Below are positions 45,209 through 53,312 of a DNA stretch of 64,000 bases, in pieces; the stretch's first letter is position 1; every line of letters begins with the position of its first letter. Source of the stretch: Luteolibacter yonseiensis (GTDB lineage Bacteria; Verrucomicrobiota; Verrucomicrobiia; Verrucomicrobiales; Akkermansiaceae); contig NZ_JAENIK010000004.1 of assembly GCF_016595465.1 (NCBI RefSeq), positions 124,001 through 188,000 of the forward strand. The letters are read 5' to 3'. The position numbers and the translations under genes are program-made. The notes under the pieces were generated by a model, which saw nothing but the letters and a program-made list of their open reading frames with translations, searched no databases and had not been told where the DNA came from.

Positions 45209-46189
45209 ATGGCCGCGATGCCGCTGCTCACCAAGGATTTCGACTACCACCTGCCGGAGGAACTCATCGCCGCACGGCCGCTCGCCGAGCGTTCCGCCTC
45301 CCGCATGATGGTGGTGCACAAGAACAGCGGTATCATCGAGCACCGGATGTTCCGGGATTTTCCGGAATACCTGCGGCCCGACGACCTGCTCGTCCTGAAT
45401 GACACCAAGGTTATCCCCGCCCGTGTGTTTTCCGACGATGGAAAAACCGAGCTACTCTGCCTGGACCGCCTCACCCCGCTCGATTGGCGCTGCCTCGTGC
45501 GTCCGGGAAAACGCATGAAGCTCGGCCGCAGCGTGACCGTCGGCGGCATCACCGGCACCGTCACCGAAGTCTTTGAAAATGGCGACCGACTCATCCACTG
45601 GGACGCTCTCGTGGATCTGGACCAGCACGGCCACCTCGCCCTCCCCCACTACATGGGCCGCGAGGACGAACTCTCGGATCGCGACCGCTATCAGACAGTC
45701 TTCGCCCGCGAGGAAGGAGCCATCGCCGCCCCCACCGCCGGCCTGCATTTCACCCCGGAGCTGTTGGAAAAGATCCACCACACCTTTCTCACGCTCCACG
45801 TCGGCGTCGGCACCTTCCGTCCGGTGAGCGTGGACAACATCGCCGATCACGTCATGCACTCGGAGCGCTACGTCGTCAGCGCCGAGACTGCGGAAAAGGT
45901 GAACGCCGCCGCTCGCGTGGTCGCCGTAGGCACCACCGTCACCCGGGTGCTGGAATCCCTCGGCAGACCGCTCTCGGAAAAACGAGGAGAGACGGACATC
46001 TTCATCCATCCGCCCTACCAGTTCGGCGTGGTCGGCGCTCTGCTCACGAATTTCCACCTGCCGCAGAGCACGCTCATCATGCTCGTCAGCGCCTTCGCCG
46101 GGCAGGAACTCGTCATGGAAGCCTACCGCCAGGCCGTCGCCGAGCGTTACCGGTTTTTCAGCTACGGGGATTGCATGTTGCTGGTCTGA
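45209..46189 (+). CDS. queA: S-adenosylmethionine:tRNA ribosyltransferase-isomerase
   Basis: The 326-residue enzyme has FDYHLPEELIAARPLAERSASRM at its N-terminus, then LLVLNDTKVIPARVF, EGAIAAPTAGLHFTPELLEKI, LHVGVGTFRPV and FGVVGALLTNFHLPQSTLIMLVSAFAG, the full QueA pattern. It adds the ribosyl part of SAM to preQ1 in tRNA to form epoxyqueuosine. A GGAAG ribosome-binding site with good spacing supports ATG 45209; ATG 45218 is also possible. No other queuosine gene lies in the window. Confidence 0.95.
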   Translation: MAAMPLLTKDFDYHLPEELIAARPLAERSASRMMVVHKNSGIIEHRMFRDFPEYLRPDDLLVLNDTKVIPARVFSDDGKTELLCLDRLTPLDWRCLVRPGKRMKLGRSVTVGGITGTVTEVFENGDRLIHWDALVDLDQHGHLALPHYMGREDELSDRDRYQTVFAREEGAIAAPTAGLHFTPELLEKIHHTFLTLHVGVGTFRPVSVDNIADHVMHSERYVVSAETAEKVNAAARVVAVGTTVTRVLESLGRPLSEKRGETDIFIHPPYQFGVVGALLTNFHLPQSTLIMLVSAFAGQELVMEAYRQAVAERYRFFSYGDCMLLV

Positions 46190-46207
46190 TGTGGAAAGTA
46201 TCCGCCG

Positions 46208-46966
46208 ATGAAACTCATTTCCTGGAACGTAAACGGCATCCGCGCCACGCTTGGCAAAGGCTTCGGTGATTTCGTGACCTCGGAGAAGCCGGACATCCTC
46301 TGCCTCCAGGAAACCAAGGCCCGGCCCGAGCAGGTCACCCTGCCTTCCGAGCTCGACGGCTTCCACGGCTACTGGGATTCCGCGAAGAAGCCCGGCTACT
46401 CCGGCACCGCCATCTTCACCCGCGAGCAACCGCTGGACGTCCGTGTGGGCCTCGGCGTGGATGAGCACGATATGGAAGGCCGCGTGCTCACGCTCGAATA
46501 TCCGGACTTCCATCTGGTGAATGTTTACACGCCGAACTCGCAGGACGGCCTCCGCCGCCTTCCCTACCGCCTCACCTGGGACGCCGTCTTCCGCCGCCAT
46601 TGCGCCGAACTCGCCAAGACCAAGCCAGTCATCTTCTGCGGAGACCTCAACGTCGCCCATCAGGAAATCGACATCGCGCGCCCCAAGGAAAACCGTTTTT
46701 CGGCCGGGTTTTCCGACGAGGAACGCGCCAGCTTTACCGAGCTTCTGGGCGCGGGCTTCACCGACAGCTTCCGCCACTTCTACCCGGACAAGAAGGACGC
46801 CTACTCCTGGTGGTCGTTCCGGGGCGGCGCGCGCCAGCGCAACGTGGGCTGGAGGATCGACTACTTCGGCGTCTCGGAACCGTTCATGTCACGGGTCAAG
46901 GATGCGGAGATCCTGCCGCACATCACCGGCTCGGACCACTGTCCGGTGGCGATCACGCTGGCTTGA
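46208..46966 (+). CDS. xth: Exodeoxyribonuclease III
   Basis: The 252-residue enzyme opens MKLISWNVNGIRATLGKGF and has ILCLQETKA, GRVLTLEYPDFHLVNVYTPNSQ, KPVIFCGDLNVAH (metal-binding Asp and Asn), WRIDYFGVS and ITGSDHCPV with the catalytic histidine. It is an AP endonuclease and 3'-exonuclease in base excision repair. It follows queA by 18 bases, so a shared transcript is likely. It looks complete and canonical, closer to the ExoA/Xth type that begins at the catalytic domain. Confidence 0.95.
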   Translation: MKLISWNVNGIRATLGKGFGDFVTSEKPDILCLQETKARPEQVTLPSELDGFHGYWDSAKKPGYSGTAIFTREQPLDVRVGLGVDEHDMEGRVLTLEYPDFHLVNVYTPNSQDGLRRLPYRLTWDAVFRRHCAELAKTKPVIFCGDLNVAHQEIDIARPKENRFSAGFSDEERASFTELLGAGFTDSFRHFYPDKKDAYSWWSFRGGARQRNVGWRIDYFGVSEPFMSRVKDAEILPHITGSDHCPVAITLA

Positions 46967-46997
46967 CACCGCCCATGTATCACTTCAATGTGTCACC

Positions 46998-47240
46998 ATG
47001 AAGACGACAAGCATCCGTGAATTGAAGCACGACACCACGGCGGTGATGGCCATGGTGGCCAATGGTGAGAGCGTGGAAATCCGTCGCCGGAATGTGCCGG
47101 TCGCCGTGATTTCTCCGATCCCTGCCAAATCTCCGATCGAACGCCCTAACTTCCGAGGGCGGTTGAAGGAGATCTACGGAGACGCTTTGCTCACGGTCAC
47201 CGGCACCGACCTCATTTCCGAAGACCGCGGTGACCGATGA
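46998..47240 (+). CDS. vapB: Phd/YefM-type antitoxin (VapB-like)
   Basis: An 80-residue protein begins MKTTSIRELKHDTTAVMAMVANGESVEIRRRNVPVAVISPI. This is the DNA-binding Phd/YefM fold. The C-terminal part (GRLKEIYGDALL) would wrap the toxin. Its TGA overlaps the toxin ATG (ATGA, 47237-47240), the usual arrangement of such pairs. It would repress its own promoter and neutralise the partner toxin. It starts 31 bases after the exodeoxyribonuclease gene. Confidence 0.85.
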   Translation: MKTTSIRELKHDTTAVMAMVANGESVEIRRRNVPVAVISPIPAKSPIERPNFRGRLKEIYGDALLTVTGTDLISEDRGDR

Positions 47241-47674
47241 AAACCTATGCGGACACCGGATTTCTCTGCTCACTATACTCCGCCGACGCTCTGACGGATA
47301 AAGCTGAGAGAATCATGCAGCGGCAGACCACTCCGCTTGCCTACACCTGGCTGCATCAGTTGGAACTACGCAATGCCCTGCGACTCCGCGTCTTCCGAAA
47401 AGAAATCAGCGCCTTACAGAGGAATGCATCCCTGAATCTACTTCTAACGGATCTTGCCGGGGGCATACTCGAACACGCTTCGCCAAACCTGTCAGAAACA
47501 ATGATCGAAGCTGAAAGACTCAGTACCGCCTACAGTGAAAAACTCGGCACTCGTTCAATGGACATCATGCACGTCGCCGCAGCGGTTGTTTTAGGAACAT
47601 CCGAGTTTCTCAGCTTTGACAAACGCCAGGTCTCTCTCGCAAAAGCCGCGGGGTTGAAAGTGAAGCCTGTTTGA
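47237..47674 (+). CDS. vapC: PIN-domain toxin (VapC-like)
   Basis: A 145-residue PIN-fold ribonuclease with the acidic site Asp6 (MKTYADTGFL), Glu43 (QLELRNAL), Asp109 (SMDIMHVAAA) and Asp128 (FLSFDKRQ). All four are present, so it looks active. It pairs with the antitoxin through a 4-base overlap. Such toxins cut tRNA or rRNA when freed. It is convergent with the M56/PBP gene, with stop codons two bases apart. Confidence 0.87.
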   Translation: MKTYADTGFLCSLYSADALTDKAERIMQRQTTPLAYTWLHQLELRNALRLRVFRKEISALQRNASLNLLLTDLAGGILEHASPNLSETMIEAERLSTAYSEKLGTRSMDIMHVAAAVVLGTSEFLSFDKRQVSLAKAAGLKVKPV

Positions 47675-47676
47675 AA

Positions 47677-50064
47677 TCACTTTTCCCATTCATCCACACA
47701 GATCGTTTCAAAAATCTGGCGGGCGATGGGACCGCTGACGGCCGCCCCGGACACCCCGCCTTCCACCATGACGGCGATGGCATATTTAGGATCCTCCGCC
47801 GGAGCATAACTGACGAACCACGCGTTGCTGGAGGCTTGCCCCCTTTTCCTGATCTGCGCGGTTCCTGAAAATCCGGCGATTTCCACCTTCGCGCTTCTCG
47901 CCACTTGCGCCACCGCACCATCAACATTGACGTTGTCACGCAGGGCCGAGCGGACTTTCCCGATCTCCGCGGCCTTCCATCCCTGCTCCTGCAGATCCGT
48001 GCGATACCGGGGCGGCCCATCCAGGATCAGACGGGGAACCCAGACTTTCTCTCCATTCGCCACCGCCGCCGCGATCACCGCGAGCTGCAAGGGAGTCGCG
48101 GATGAGTAACCCTGCCCGACAGTGGTCATCGCGGTGTCGTGGCGCGTCCATTTATCCTTGGGAAATGTTTTTTTCTCGGCCGGAGGGCCTGGAAAAAGTC
48201 CGGCATTTTCATTGGAATAGCCGCTGCCCGATATCTGGCCCAGTCCCAGCAGACCCGCGCTTTCGGTGATTTTTTCGATCCCTAATTTTTCAGCGAGCTG
48301 CATGAAGTAACAATTGCAGGAATGGATGACACCCCCATGCAGATCGAGCCAACCGTGCACATCGCTGTGCTGTTTCGCTATCCAGCATTTCAGCTCAACA
48401 TTTCCAATTTTTTCCGAACCGGTGCATTCCAAGACCTCGTTCGTCTGCCCCGTGCGGCAGGCCGCGAGTGCCGCGACCAATTTGAAAACCGAGCCCGGAG
48501 TCGATGCGGTCACGACCCGGTTGCTCATCGGAAAATTTGAACTTTTACAAAGCGCTGTAAAATTCTCCTGAGACAGCTCCGGGATGAAAACACCCGGATC
48601 ATAGGCAGGAAGCGAGAGACTCGCCAGGACATCGCCATTTTCACAATCAAGAACCACCGCGGCGCCATTGGCGACTCCGGCGTCCTTCATGGCATTCTCC
48701 ACCGCTTGCTGGATTCCCATGTCCAGCGCGAGCGAGACGTCCCTGCCATCGCTCAAGAGCCTGTCGGAAATCTTCTCCACTCCGGTGAGCCCCACGTATT
48801 TGCCACTCTCCTTGTCTTTCGCGATGTAACCCAGCAGATGCGCCGCGCTCTCGTGGCAGGGATAGCTTCTCACCCCGTCTTCAGGGCTCTCCGCCAGTAC
48901 GATTCCATTCCTATCCAGGATCCTTCCCCTGCCGGTCCCCCGCGCTTCCGACGCGTGCAGGATGGCGAGCGGGAACGCCGCGAGCAATGCGATACCCGTC
49001 ACACACAGGACCAGTCCGCGCGTGATGGCCCGGCGGTTTTTCGACGCATCCAGAATTCCAGCGATGCGCGACTCCATCCCCGCCGGACGTGCCATGGTCA
49101 GGGCCGCGAAACGATCCAAGCCACTTGCCCGGAAAGAATTCGCCGCCGCCAACATCTCCATCGCATAGTCGCTGGATCGCACGCCATGGGTCAGCACCAC
49201 GTCGTCGCAGGCGTTCTCCTGTTCGATCCGGAGCTGCCGGACCGCCCACCAGGCGAGCGGATTGAACCAATGGACCGCCAGCGCCAGATGGCCTAACAGA
49301 AGCGCGAGCGGATCGTTGCGCCGAAGGTGGGAAACCTCGTGCAGCAGGATCGGCCGCAGGCGTTGTGACGACCAGCTCTCCGCGCCCTGCGGCAATAACA
49401 GATGGCTCCGGAAAATGCCCCAGACCATCGGCATCGCATCCGGTCCCCCCACCAGCAGCACGATTTTCCGCCGCATTCCCAACTCGGATTTCACGAGTTC
49501 CAAAGCTTCCACCAGCGACCCGGAAGTCAGGCGTTCCGCACGCGATTTCCTCCGGCGCAGTGCGACAGCGCTCGCGAACAATGGCATCAACAGGATGGAT
49601 CCCGCCACCGCCCATCCACCGATGAGCCATTTCGCCCGGATGCGGATGATGTCAGGCTTGGAGACCGGGATCTTGCCGGCAACCGGAACGACATATTTCA
49701 CCGGAGTGATGCTGTCGTGCCTTTCCGACGCCCCGGCATCGGCGGCAGGAGTCTCCGCCAGTTTCGACCATCCCGTCGCAACCGGGCCCGTGGCGTAAAA
49801 CAACTGCGGCGCTTCTTCCCAACGCATCCACGACGGCAGGACCCGCCAGGTCGGGAGGATCTTGAAGCCGAAGGGCACCAGCAGCGCGCCGGTCAGCGCA
49901 CACAACCATACCAGATGCCGGTTCGCCGCCGTCGCACGACGCATGCAAAGCACCACCAGCGCAGCCACCGCCAGCAGAACGCCCGCCTTCGCGGCGCCAT
50001 CCAGCAACGTCGCCACGGTCCAGCCCGCCAGCCCGGAACCCACCAGGATCATCCGGATGTTCAT
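47677..50064 (-). CDS. BlaR1-like sensor: M56 metallopeptidase fused to PBP2-like domain
   Basis: A 795-residue membrane protein. The N-terminal part has several helices and an M56 zinc peptidase site, His242-EVS-His246 (LLHEVSHLRR), with ENACDDVVL downstream. From about residue 390 it continues as a class B PBP-like region: RGRILDRNGIVLAES (PBP2 linker type), then Ser525-V-F-Lys528 (STPGSVFKL), Ser582-C-Asn584 and TTVGQGYSSATPLQLA. The KTG box reads Phe732-Ser-Gly734 (AGFSGTAQ). BlaR1 proteins sense beta-lactams and cleave BlaI; here the sensor looks like a full PBP2. The gene starts two bases after the blaI stop. An in-frame stretch to 50475 lies inside blaI and is not used. Confidence 0.9.
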   Translation of the reverse strand: MNIRMILVGSGLAGWTVATLLDGAAKAGVLLAVAALVVLCMRRATAANRHLVWLCALTGALLVPFGFKILPTWRVLPSWMRWEEAPQLFYATGPVATGWSKLAETPAADAGASERHDSITPVKYVVPVAGKIPVSKPDIIRIRAKWLIGGWAVAGSILLMPLFASAVALRRRKSRAERLTSGSLVEALELVKSELGMRRKIVLLVGGPDAMPMVWGIFRSHLLLPQGAESWSSQRLRPILLHEVSHLRRNDPLALLLGHLALAVHWFNPLAWWAVRQLRIEQENACDDVVLTHGVRSSDYAMEMLAAANSFRASGLDRFAALTMARPAGMESRIAGILDASKNRRAITRGLVLCVTGIALLAAFPLAILHASEARGTGRGRILDRNGIVLAESPEDGVRSYPCHESAAHLLGYIAKDKESGKYVGLTGVEKISDRLLSDGRDVSLALDMGIQQAVENAMKDAGVANGAAVVLDCENGDVLASLSLPAYDPGVFIPELSQENFTALCKSSNFPMSNRVVTASTPGSVFKLVAALAACRTGQTNEVLECTGSEKIGNVELKCWIAKQHSDVHGWLDLHGGVIHSCNCYFMQLAEKLGIEKITESAGLLGLGQISGSGYSNENAGLFPGPPAEKKTFPKDKWTRHDTAMTTVGQGYSSATPLQLAVIAAAVANGEKVWVPRLILDGPPRYRTDLQEQGWKAAEIGKVRSALRDNVNVDGAVAQVARSAKVEIAGFSGTAQIRKRGQASSNAWFVSYAPAEDPKYAIAVMVEGGVSGAAVSGPIARQIFETICVDEWEK

Positions 50065-50066
50065 GG

Positions 50067-50447
50067 CTATCTGCCCTCCTTCCTGGCTTGCTCGATCAGT
50101 TGGTTGATCCGCGAAAGCTGGTCCGCGGACAATGTCTCGCCGCTGCCGAGATGCGCGGCAAGCGCCTCGTCCAAAGCACCGCCGAAAAAGGTGTCGAGCA
50201 CGTGCCGCAACGCGTTTTTCCCGGCCTTTTGTTTCGACTGCTTCGGGCTGTAAACCACCTCGCGTCCTTCCTGGCGGCGCTTGAGAAATCCCTTCTCTTC
50301 CAGAATGTGCATCATCCTTCTGACGGCCATCGCCGTCGGCGGATCCGGCAGCGCGGCCGCGATCTGATTTACCGTGGCATCGCCCTGGGCGAAAACCACA
50401 TCCATGATCTGGCGCTCTCGCCGGCTGAGTTCGGTGGGGTCGGACAT
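50067..50447 (-). CDS. blaI: BlaI/MecI/CopY-family repressor
   Basis: A 126-residue winged-helix protein: LSRRERQIMDVVFAQGDATVNQIAAALPD, AVRRMMHILEEKGFLKRRQEGREVVYSP, followed by a C-terminal dimerisation helix region (LDTFFGGALDEALAAHL). BlaI repressors are released from DNA when a cognate M56 sensor cleaves them, and the M56/PBP2 gene follows with two bases between. Two inverted repeats (50449-50464 and 50491-50504) sit at its promoter, the first beginning one base before the start codon. No beta-lactamase gene is adjacent. Confidence 0.93.
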   Translation of the reverse strand: MSDPTELSRRERQIMDVVFAQGDATVNQIAAALPDPPTAMAVRRMMHILEEKGFLKRRQEGREVVYSPKQSKQKAGKNALRHVLDTFFGGALDEALAAHLGSGETLSADQLSRINQLIEQARKEGR

Positions 50448-50448
50448 G

Positions 50449-50504
50449 CGTTAATAAATTAACGTTTCCAGACACAAGTCAACGTCGAACGTTAATTTTT
50501 TAAC
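50449..50504 (-). promoter_or_regulatory. Twin inverted repeats at the blaI promoter (candidate BlaI operators)
   Basis: CGTTAAT-AA-ATTAACG (50449-50464) and GTTAA-TTTT-TTAAC (50491-50504) share the half-site GTTAA/TTAAC. A TTGACT box (minus strand, 50482-50477) lies between them, and an AT-rich -10-like TTTATT (50458-50453) lies within the first repeat. Binding there would cover the promoter elements. The half-site differs from the TACA/TGTA sites of Gram-positive BlaI. Confidence 0.6.
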
Positions 50505-50565
50505 TATATCATTCGCTCCCCCCTGATGAAGAATTCCCGCGGAATGATTCCGGGCTCTGTATCGA

Positions 50566-51261
50566 TCACTCCGGAGCGTGAACCAGCAGGACGATCTCCC
50601 CTTTCGGCGCATGGCTCTGGAAATGCGCCAGCACTTCCGCGGCGGTGCCACGATGGTACGTCTCGAATTTTTTGGTCAGCTCTCGGGCGACACAGGTTTT
50701 CGCCGCCGGGTTGATCTCCGTCAGAATCTCCAGGGTGGAAACGATCCGGTGGGGAGACTCGAAAAAGATGCCGGTTTCCCCGGAATCAAGCGCGGAGGAA
50801 AGGGCGCTGCGGCGCTTGCCGGATTTCACAGAGAGAAATCCACCGAAGCGGAAGGCATGGCACGGAAAGCCCGAGCCGATGAGCGCGGTGATGACGGCGG
50901 ATGGACCTGGCAGAACTTCGAAGGGCGTGCCGCTCTCGATGCACGCCTGCACCAGCCGGTAACCGGGATCCGAGATGCCGGGCATGCCCGCGTCGCTGAT
51001 GACGGCGATGGTTTCACCGGCTCTGGCGGCTGCGATGAGATCCGGCGCACGGCGGGCTTCGTTGTGTTCGTGGAGTGAAACGAGGGGCTTCCCGGGGATG
51101 CCGTGGTGCGCGAGCAACTGGCCGGAATGGCGTGTGTCCTCGCAGGCGATGCGGTCGGCACCGCGGAGGATCTCAAGGGCGCGCAGGGTGATGTCGGACA
51201 GATTCCCGATGGGGGTCGGAACGAGGATGATGCGGCCGGAGATTTCGGAAGAAGGTTCCAT
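50566..51261 (-). CDS. rsmI: 16S rRNA (cytidine(1402)-2'-O)-methyltransferase RsmI
   Basis: The 231-residue tetrapyrrole-methylase-fold enzyme has IILVPTPIGNLSDITLRALEILRGADRIACEDTRHSGQLL, VISDAGMPGISDPGYRLV, VLPGPSAVITAL, FFESPHRIV and RELTKKFETYHRGTAAEV, the RsmI signature set. It methylates the 2'-O of C1402 in the decoding centre of 16S rRNA. It ends about 120 bases from the blaI start, divergent from it. The thioesterase gene lies 21 bases upstream of its start codon on the same strand, so it may be in an operon with fabF. Confidence 0.94.
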   Translation of the reverse strand: MEPSSEISGRIILVPTPIGNLSDITLRALEILRGADRIACEDTRHSGQLLAHHGIPGKPLVSLHEHNEARRAPDLIAAARAGETIAVISDAGMPGISDPGYRLVQACIESGTPFEVLPGPSAVITALIGSGFPCHAFRFGGFLSVKSGKRRSALSSALDSGETGIFFESPHRIVSTLEILTEINPAAKTCVARELTKKFETYHRGTAAEVLAHFQSHAPKGEIVLLVHAPE

Positions 51262-51282
51262 GGAAATGGTATTGCTGTGCGG

Positions 51283-51717
51283 CTATTCCGCGCCATCGGC
51301 GCTTCGCGCGGCGGAATGAATCCCGCGCTCCAGTCTGGAGCGTTCCTCGCCGGTGATCAGGACAGGCCTGCCGACGTGATTCACGCGGACATTCGTCATG
51401 CTGCCGAACGCCGCGGTTTCACCGGCGGCATTAAGCACCTGGAATTCCCAAGTGATGGAGGACGCGCCGATGTTGGAAATCTCCAGCAGCACCTCATACG
51501 GATCTCCCGCGAGAAACGGACGCTTGTATTCGCAACCGACTTTCACCCTTGGCCAGCCGCCTTCCGCTCGATCGAAGACGAGCACGCCGCGCGAGCGCAG
51601 GCACGCGTGCTCGGCGGCTTCGACGTATTTGAAGACGTTTGGAAAATGCATCCATCCGCTGGCGTCCGTATCTGCGAACGCGATGACGCCCGCCTGCCGA
51701 TGGATCGGATTTTCCAT
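51283..51717 (-). CDS. Acyl-CoA thioesterase of the 4-hydroxybenzoyl-CoA thioesterase type
   Basis: A 144-residue hot-dog protein opens MENPIHRQAGVIAFADTDASGWMHFPNVFKYVEAAEHACLRSRG. It has the Asp-centred site FADTDASGWMHF and the core VGCEYKRPFLAGDPYEV. These enzymes hydrolyse acyl-CoA or acyl-ACP thioesters. It starts eight bases after the fabF stop, which suggests a link to fatty-acid release or a metabolite with a short acyl chain. The in-frame extension to 51843 overlaps fabF and is not used. Confidence 0.85.
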   Translation of the reverse strand: MENPIHRQAGVIAFADTDASGWMHFPNVFKYVEAAEHACLRSRGVLVFDRAEGGWPRVKVGCEYKRPFLAGDPYEVLLEISNIGASSITWEFQVLNAAGETAAFGSMTNVRVNHVGRPVLITGEERSRLERGIHSAARSADGAE

Positions 51718-51725
51718 GGTCCGGG

Positions 51726-52973
51726 TCACTCGTATTTGCTGACGAGCACGGAGGCGTTGTGACCTCCGAAGCCGAAGCTGTTGGAGAGCGCCACCTTCAC
51801 CGGCACCTCGCGGGCGACGTTCGGGACGACGTCCAGATCGCACTCGGGATCCTGCTCTTCAACGTTGATGGTCGGAGGAATGACACCGTCCTTGATGGCC
51901 ATGACGCTGGCGATGAGCTCGATACCGCCCGCCGCGCCCAGCATGTGGCCGGTCATGGACTTGGTGGAACTGACCATGAGGCCGTTTTTCGCGTAGTCTC
52001 CGAAGGCAACCTTGATGGCTTTCGTCTCCGCCACATCACCGAGGCCGGTGGAGGTGGCGTGGGCGTTGAGATACTGCACGTCCTCGGGATTCTTCTTCCC
52101 ATGCTTGAGCGCCATCGCGATGGCGTAGGCAGGGCCGCTGCCATCGGGCGATGGCGCGCTGAGGTGGTAGGCGTCCGCGCTCACACCATAGCCGATGAGT
52201 TCGGCGTAGATCTTCGCCCCCCGCTTGAGGGCGTGTTCGAGTTCCTCGATGACGACGACACCCGCGCCCTCGCCCATGACAAAGCCGTCGCGGCCCTTGT
52301 CGAACGGACGGGAAGCCTTCTCAGGCTCGTCGTTGCGGGTGCTGAGCGCCTTCATGCTTGCGAATCCGGAAAGGCCCATCGGCAGGACGGCGGCTTCGGC
52401 ACCACCGCAGACGAACGCATCCGCATCGCCGAACTTGATGATCCGCCATGCTTCCCCGATATTATGGTTGGAGGTGGCGCAGGCGGTGACGATGACCATG
52501 TTCGGACCGAGAAGGCCGAACTCCATGGAAACGATGCCGCTGGCGATGTTCGAGATCATCATCGGAATGGTGAAGGGCGAAACGCGCTTCGGTCCTTTTT
52601 CCATGAAAGTCGTGTGCTCGCGCTCCAGCGTGGAAAGTCCGCCGATGCCGCTGCCGACCATGCAGCCGAAGCGGCGCGGGTCGATTTTCGAGACATCGAT
52701 GCCGGAATCCTCCATCGCCATTTTCGAAGCGGCCACGGCGAATTGCACATAGCGGTCCGCGCGACGGGCGTCCTTGGGTACGTTGAAGTACTGGTCGGCA
52801 TTGAAATTCTTGATTTCACCAGCGATTTTGCAGTCGAACGGGGTAGGATCGATCTGGGTGATGGTGGAGATGCCGCTGCGCCCCTCTTTGAGGCCGTCCC
52901 AAGTGGTGCTCAGGTCGTTGCCAAGTGGGGAAATACAGCCGATGCCGGTGATGACGACGCGTCGTTCGCTCAT
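51726..52973 (-). CDS. fabF: Beta-ketoacyl-ACP synthase II
   Basis: The 415-residue condensing enzyme begins MSERRVVITGIGCISPLGND, with catalytic Cys165 in VTACATSNHN, His in YLNAHATST and His in TKSMTGHMLGAAGG, so the Cys-His-His triad is intact. It elongates acyl-ACP with malonyl-ACP in type II fatty acid synthesis. An in-frame stretch to 53174 lacks family sequence and overlaps a small membrane protein gene, so 52973 is the start. acpP is not adjacent. The thioesterase gene follows within eight bases. Confidence 0.95.
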   Translation of the reverse strand: MSERRVVITGIGCISPLGNDLSTTWDGLKEGRSGISTITQIDPTPFDCKIAGEIKNFNADQYFNVPKDARRADRYVQFAVAASKMAMEDSGIDVSKIDPRRFGCMVGSGIGGLSTLEREHTTFMEKGPKRVSPFTIPMMISNIASGIVSMEFGLLGPNMVIVTACATSNHNIGEAWRIIKFGDADAFVCGGAEAAVLPMGLSGFASMKALSTRNDEPEKASRPFDKGRDGFVMGEGAGVVVIEELEHALKRGAKIYAELIGYGVSADAYHLSAPSPDGSGPAYAIAMALKHGKKNPEDVQYLNAHATSTGLGDVAETKAIKVAFGDYAKNGLMVSSTKSMTGHMLGAAGGIELIASVMAIKDGVIPPTINVEEQDPECDLDVVPNVAREVPVKVALSNSFGFGGHNASVLVSKYE

Positions 52974-53055
52974 AATTGTGAAAAAGGTTGGCGCGGGATA
53001 AGCGAACGCGCAAGCCTCATGATGCGATGAGGGATCAGGTTTTAAAATGAAAGGG

Positions 53056-53223
53056 TTACCGCCCCGGAACAGGACTCGAAGCGGGTGGGGAAGTCTCAGC
53101 AGGGGATTGTTTCCGAGGCCCCTGCGAAGGTTTGATCGTGTCGAGATGATTCGCCACCCAGACGACGGCTCCAAGCATCGCGAAGGTCATGAGCAGGACA
53201 ATGATCGTGAACAATCGTCTCAT
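53056..53223 (-). CDS. 55-residue single-pass membrane protein
   Basis: An ATG at 53223 opens MRRLFTIIVLLMTFAMLGAVVWVAN, a basic start followed by one strong transmembrane helix. A short Pro-, Ser- and Gln-rich tail (KPSQGPRKQSPAETSPPASS) ends at the TAA 53058-53056. Charged ends and a helix of this kind suggest a real small protein, but no family is recognised. It lies 82 bases upstream of fabF on the same strand and next to a divergent methyltransferase-like gene. Its role is unknown. Confidence 0.6.
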   Translation of the reverse strand: MRRLFTIIVLLMTFAMLGAVVWVANHLDTIKPSQGPRKQSPAETSPPASSPVPGR

Positions 53224-53312
53224 TTGGAGTGGAAAACCTGGAACCTCGGAAAGCTACGCACGGGAATGGATTGCTCCAGCGGAATTTGCGTGAAGACTGG
53301 GGCACCCGTTCC

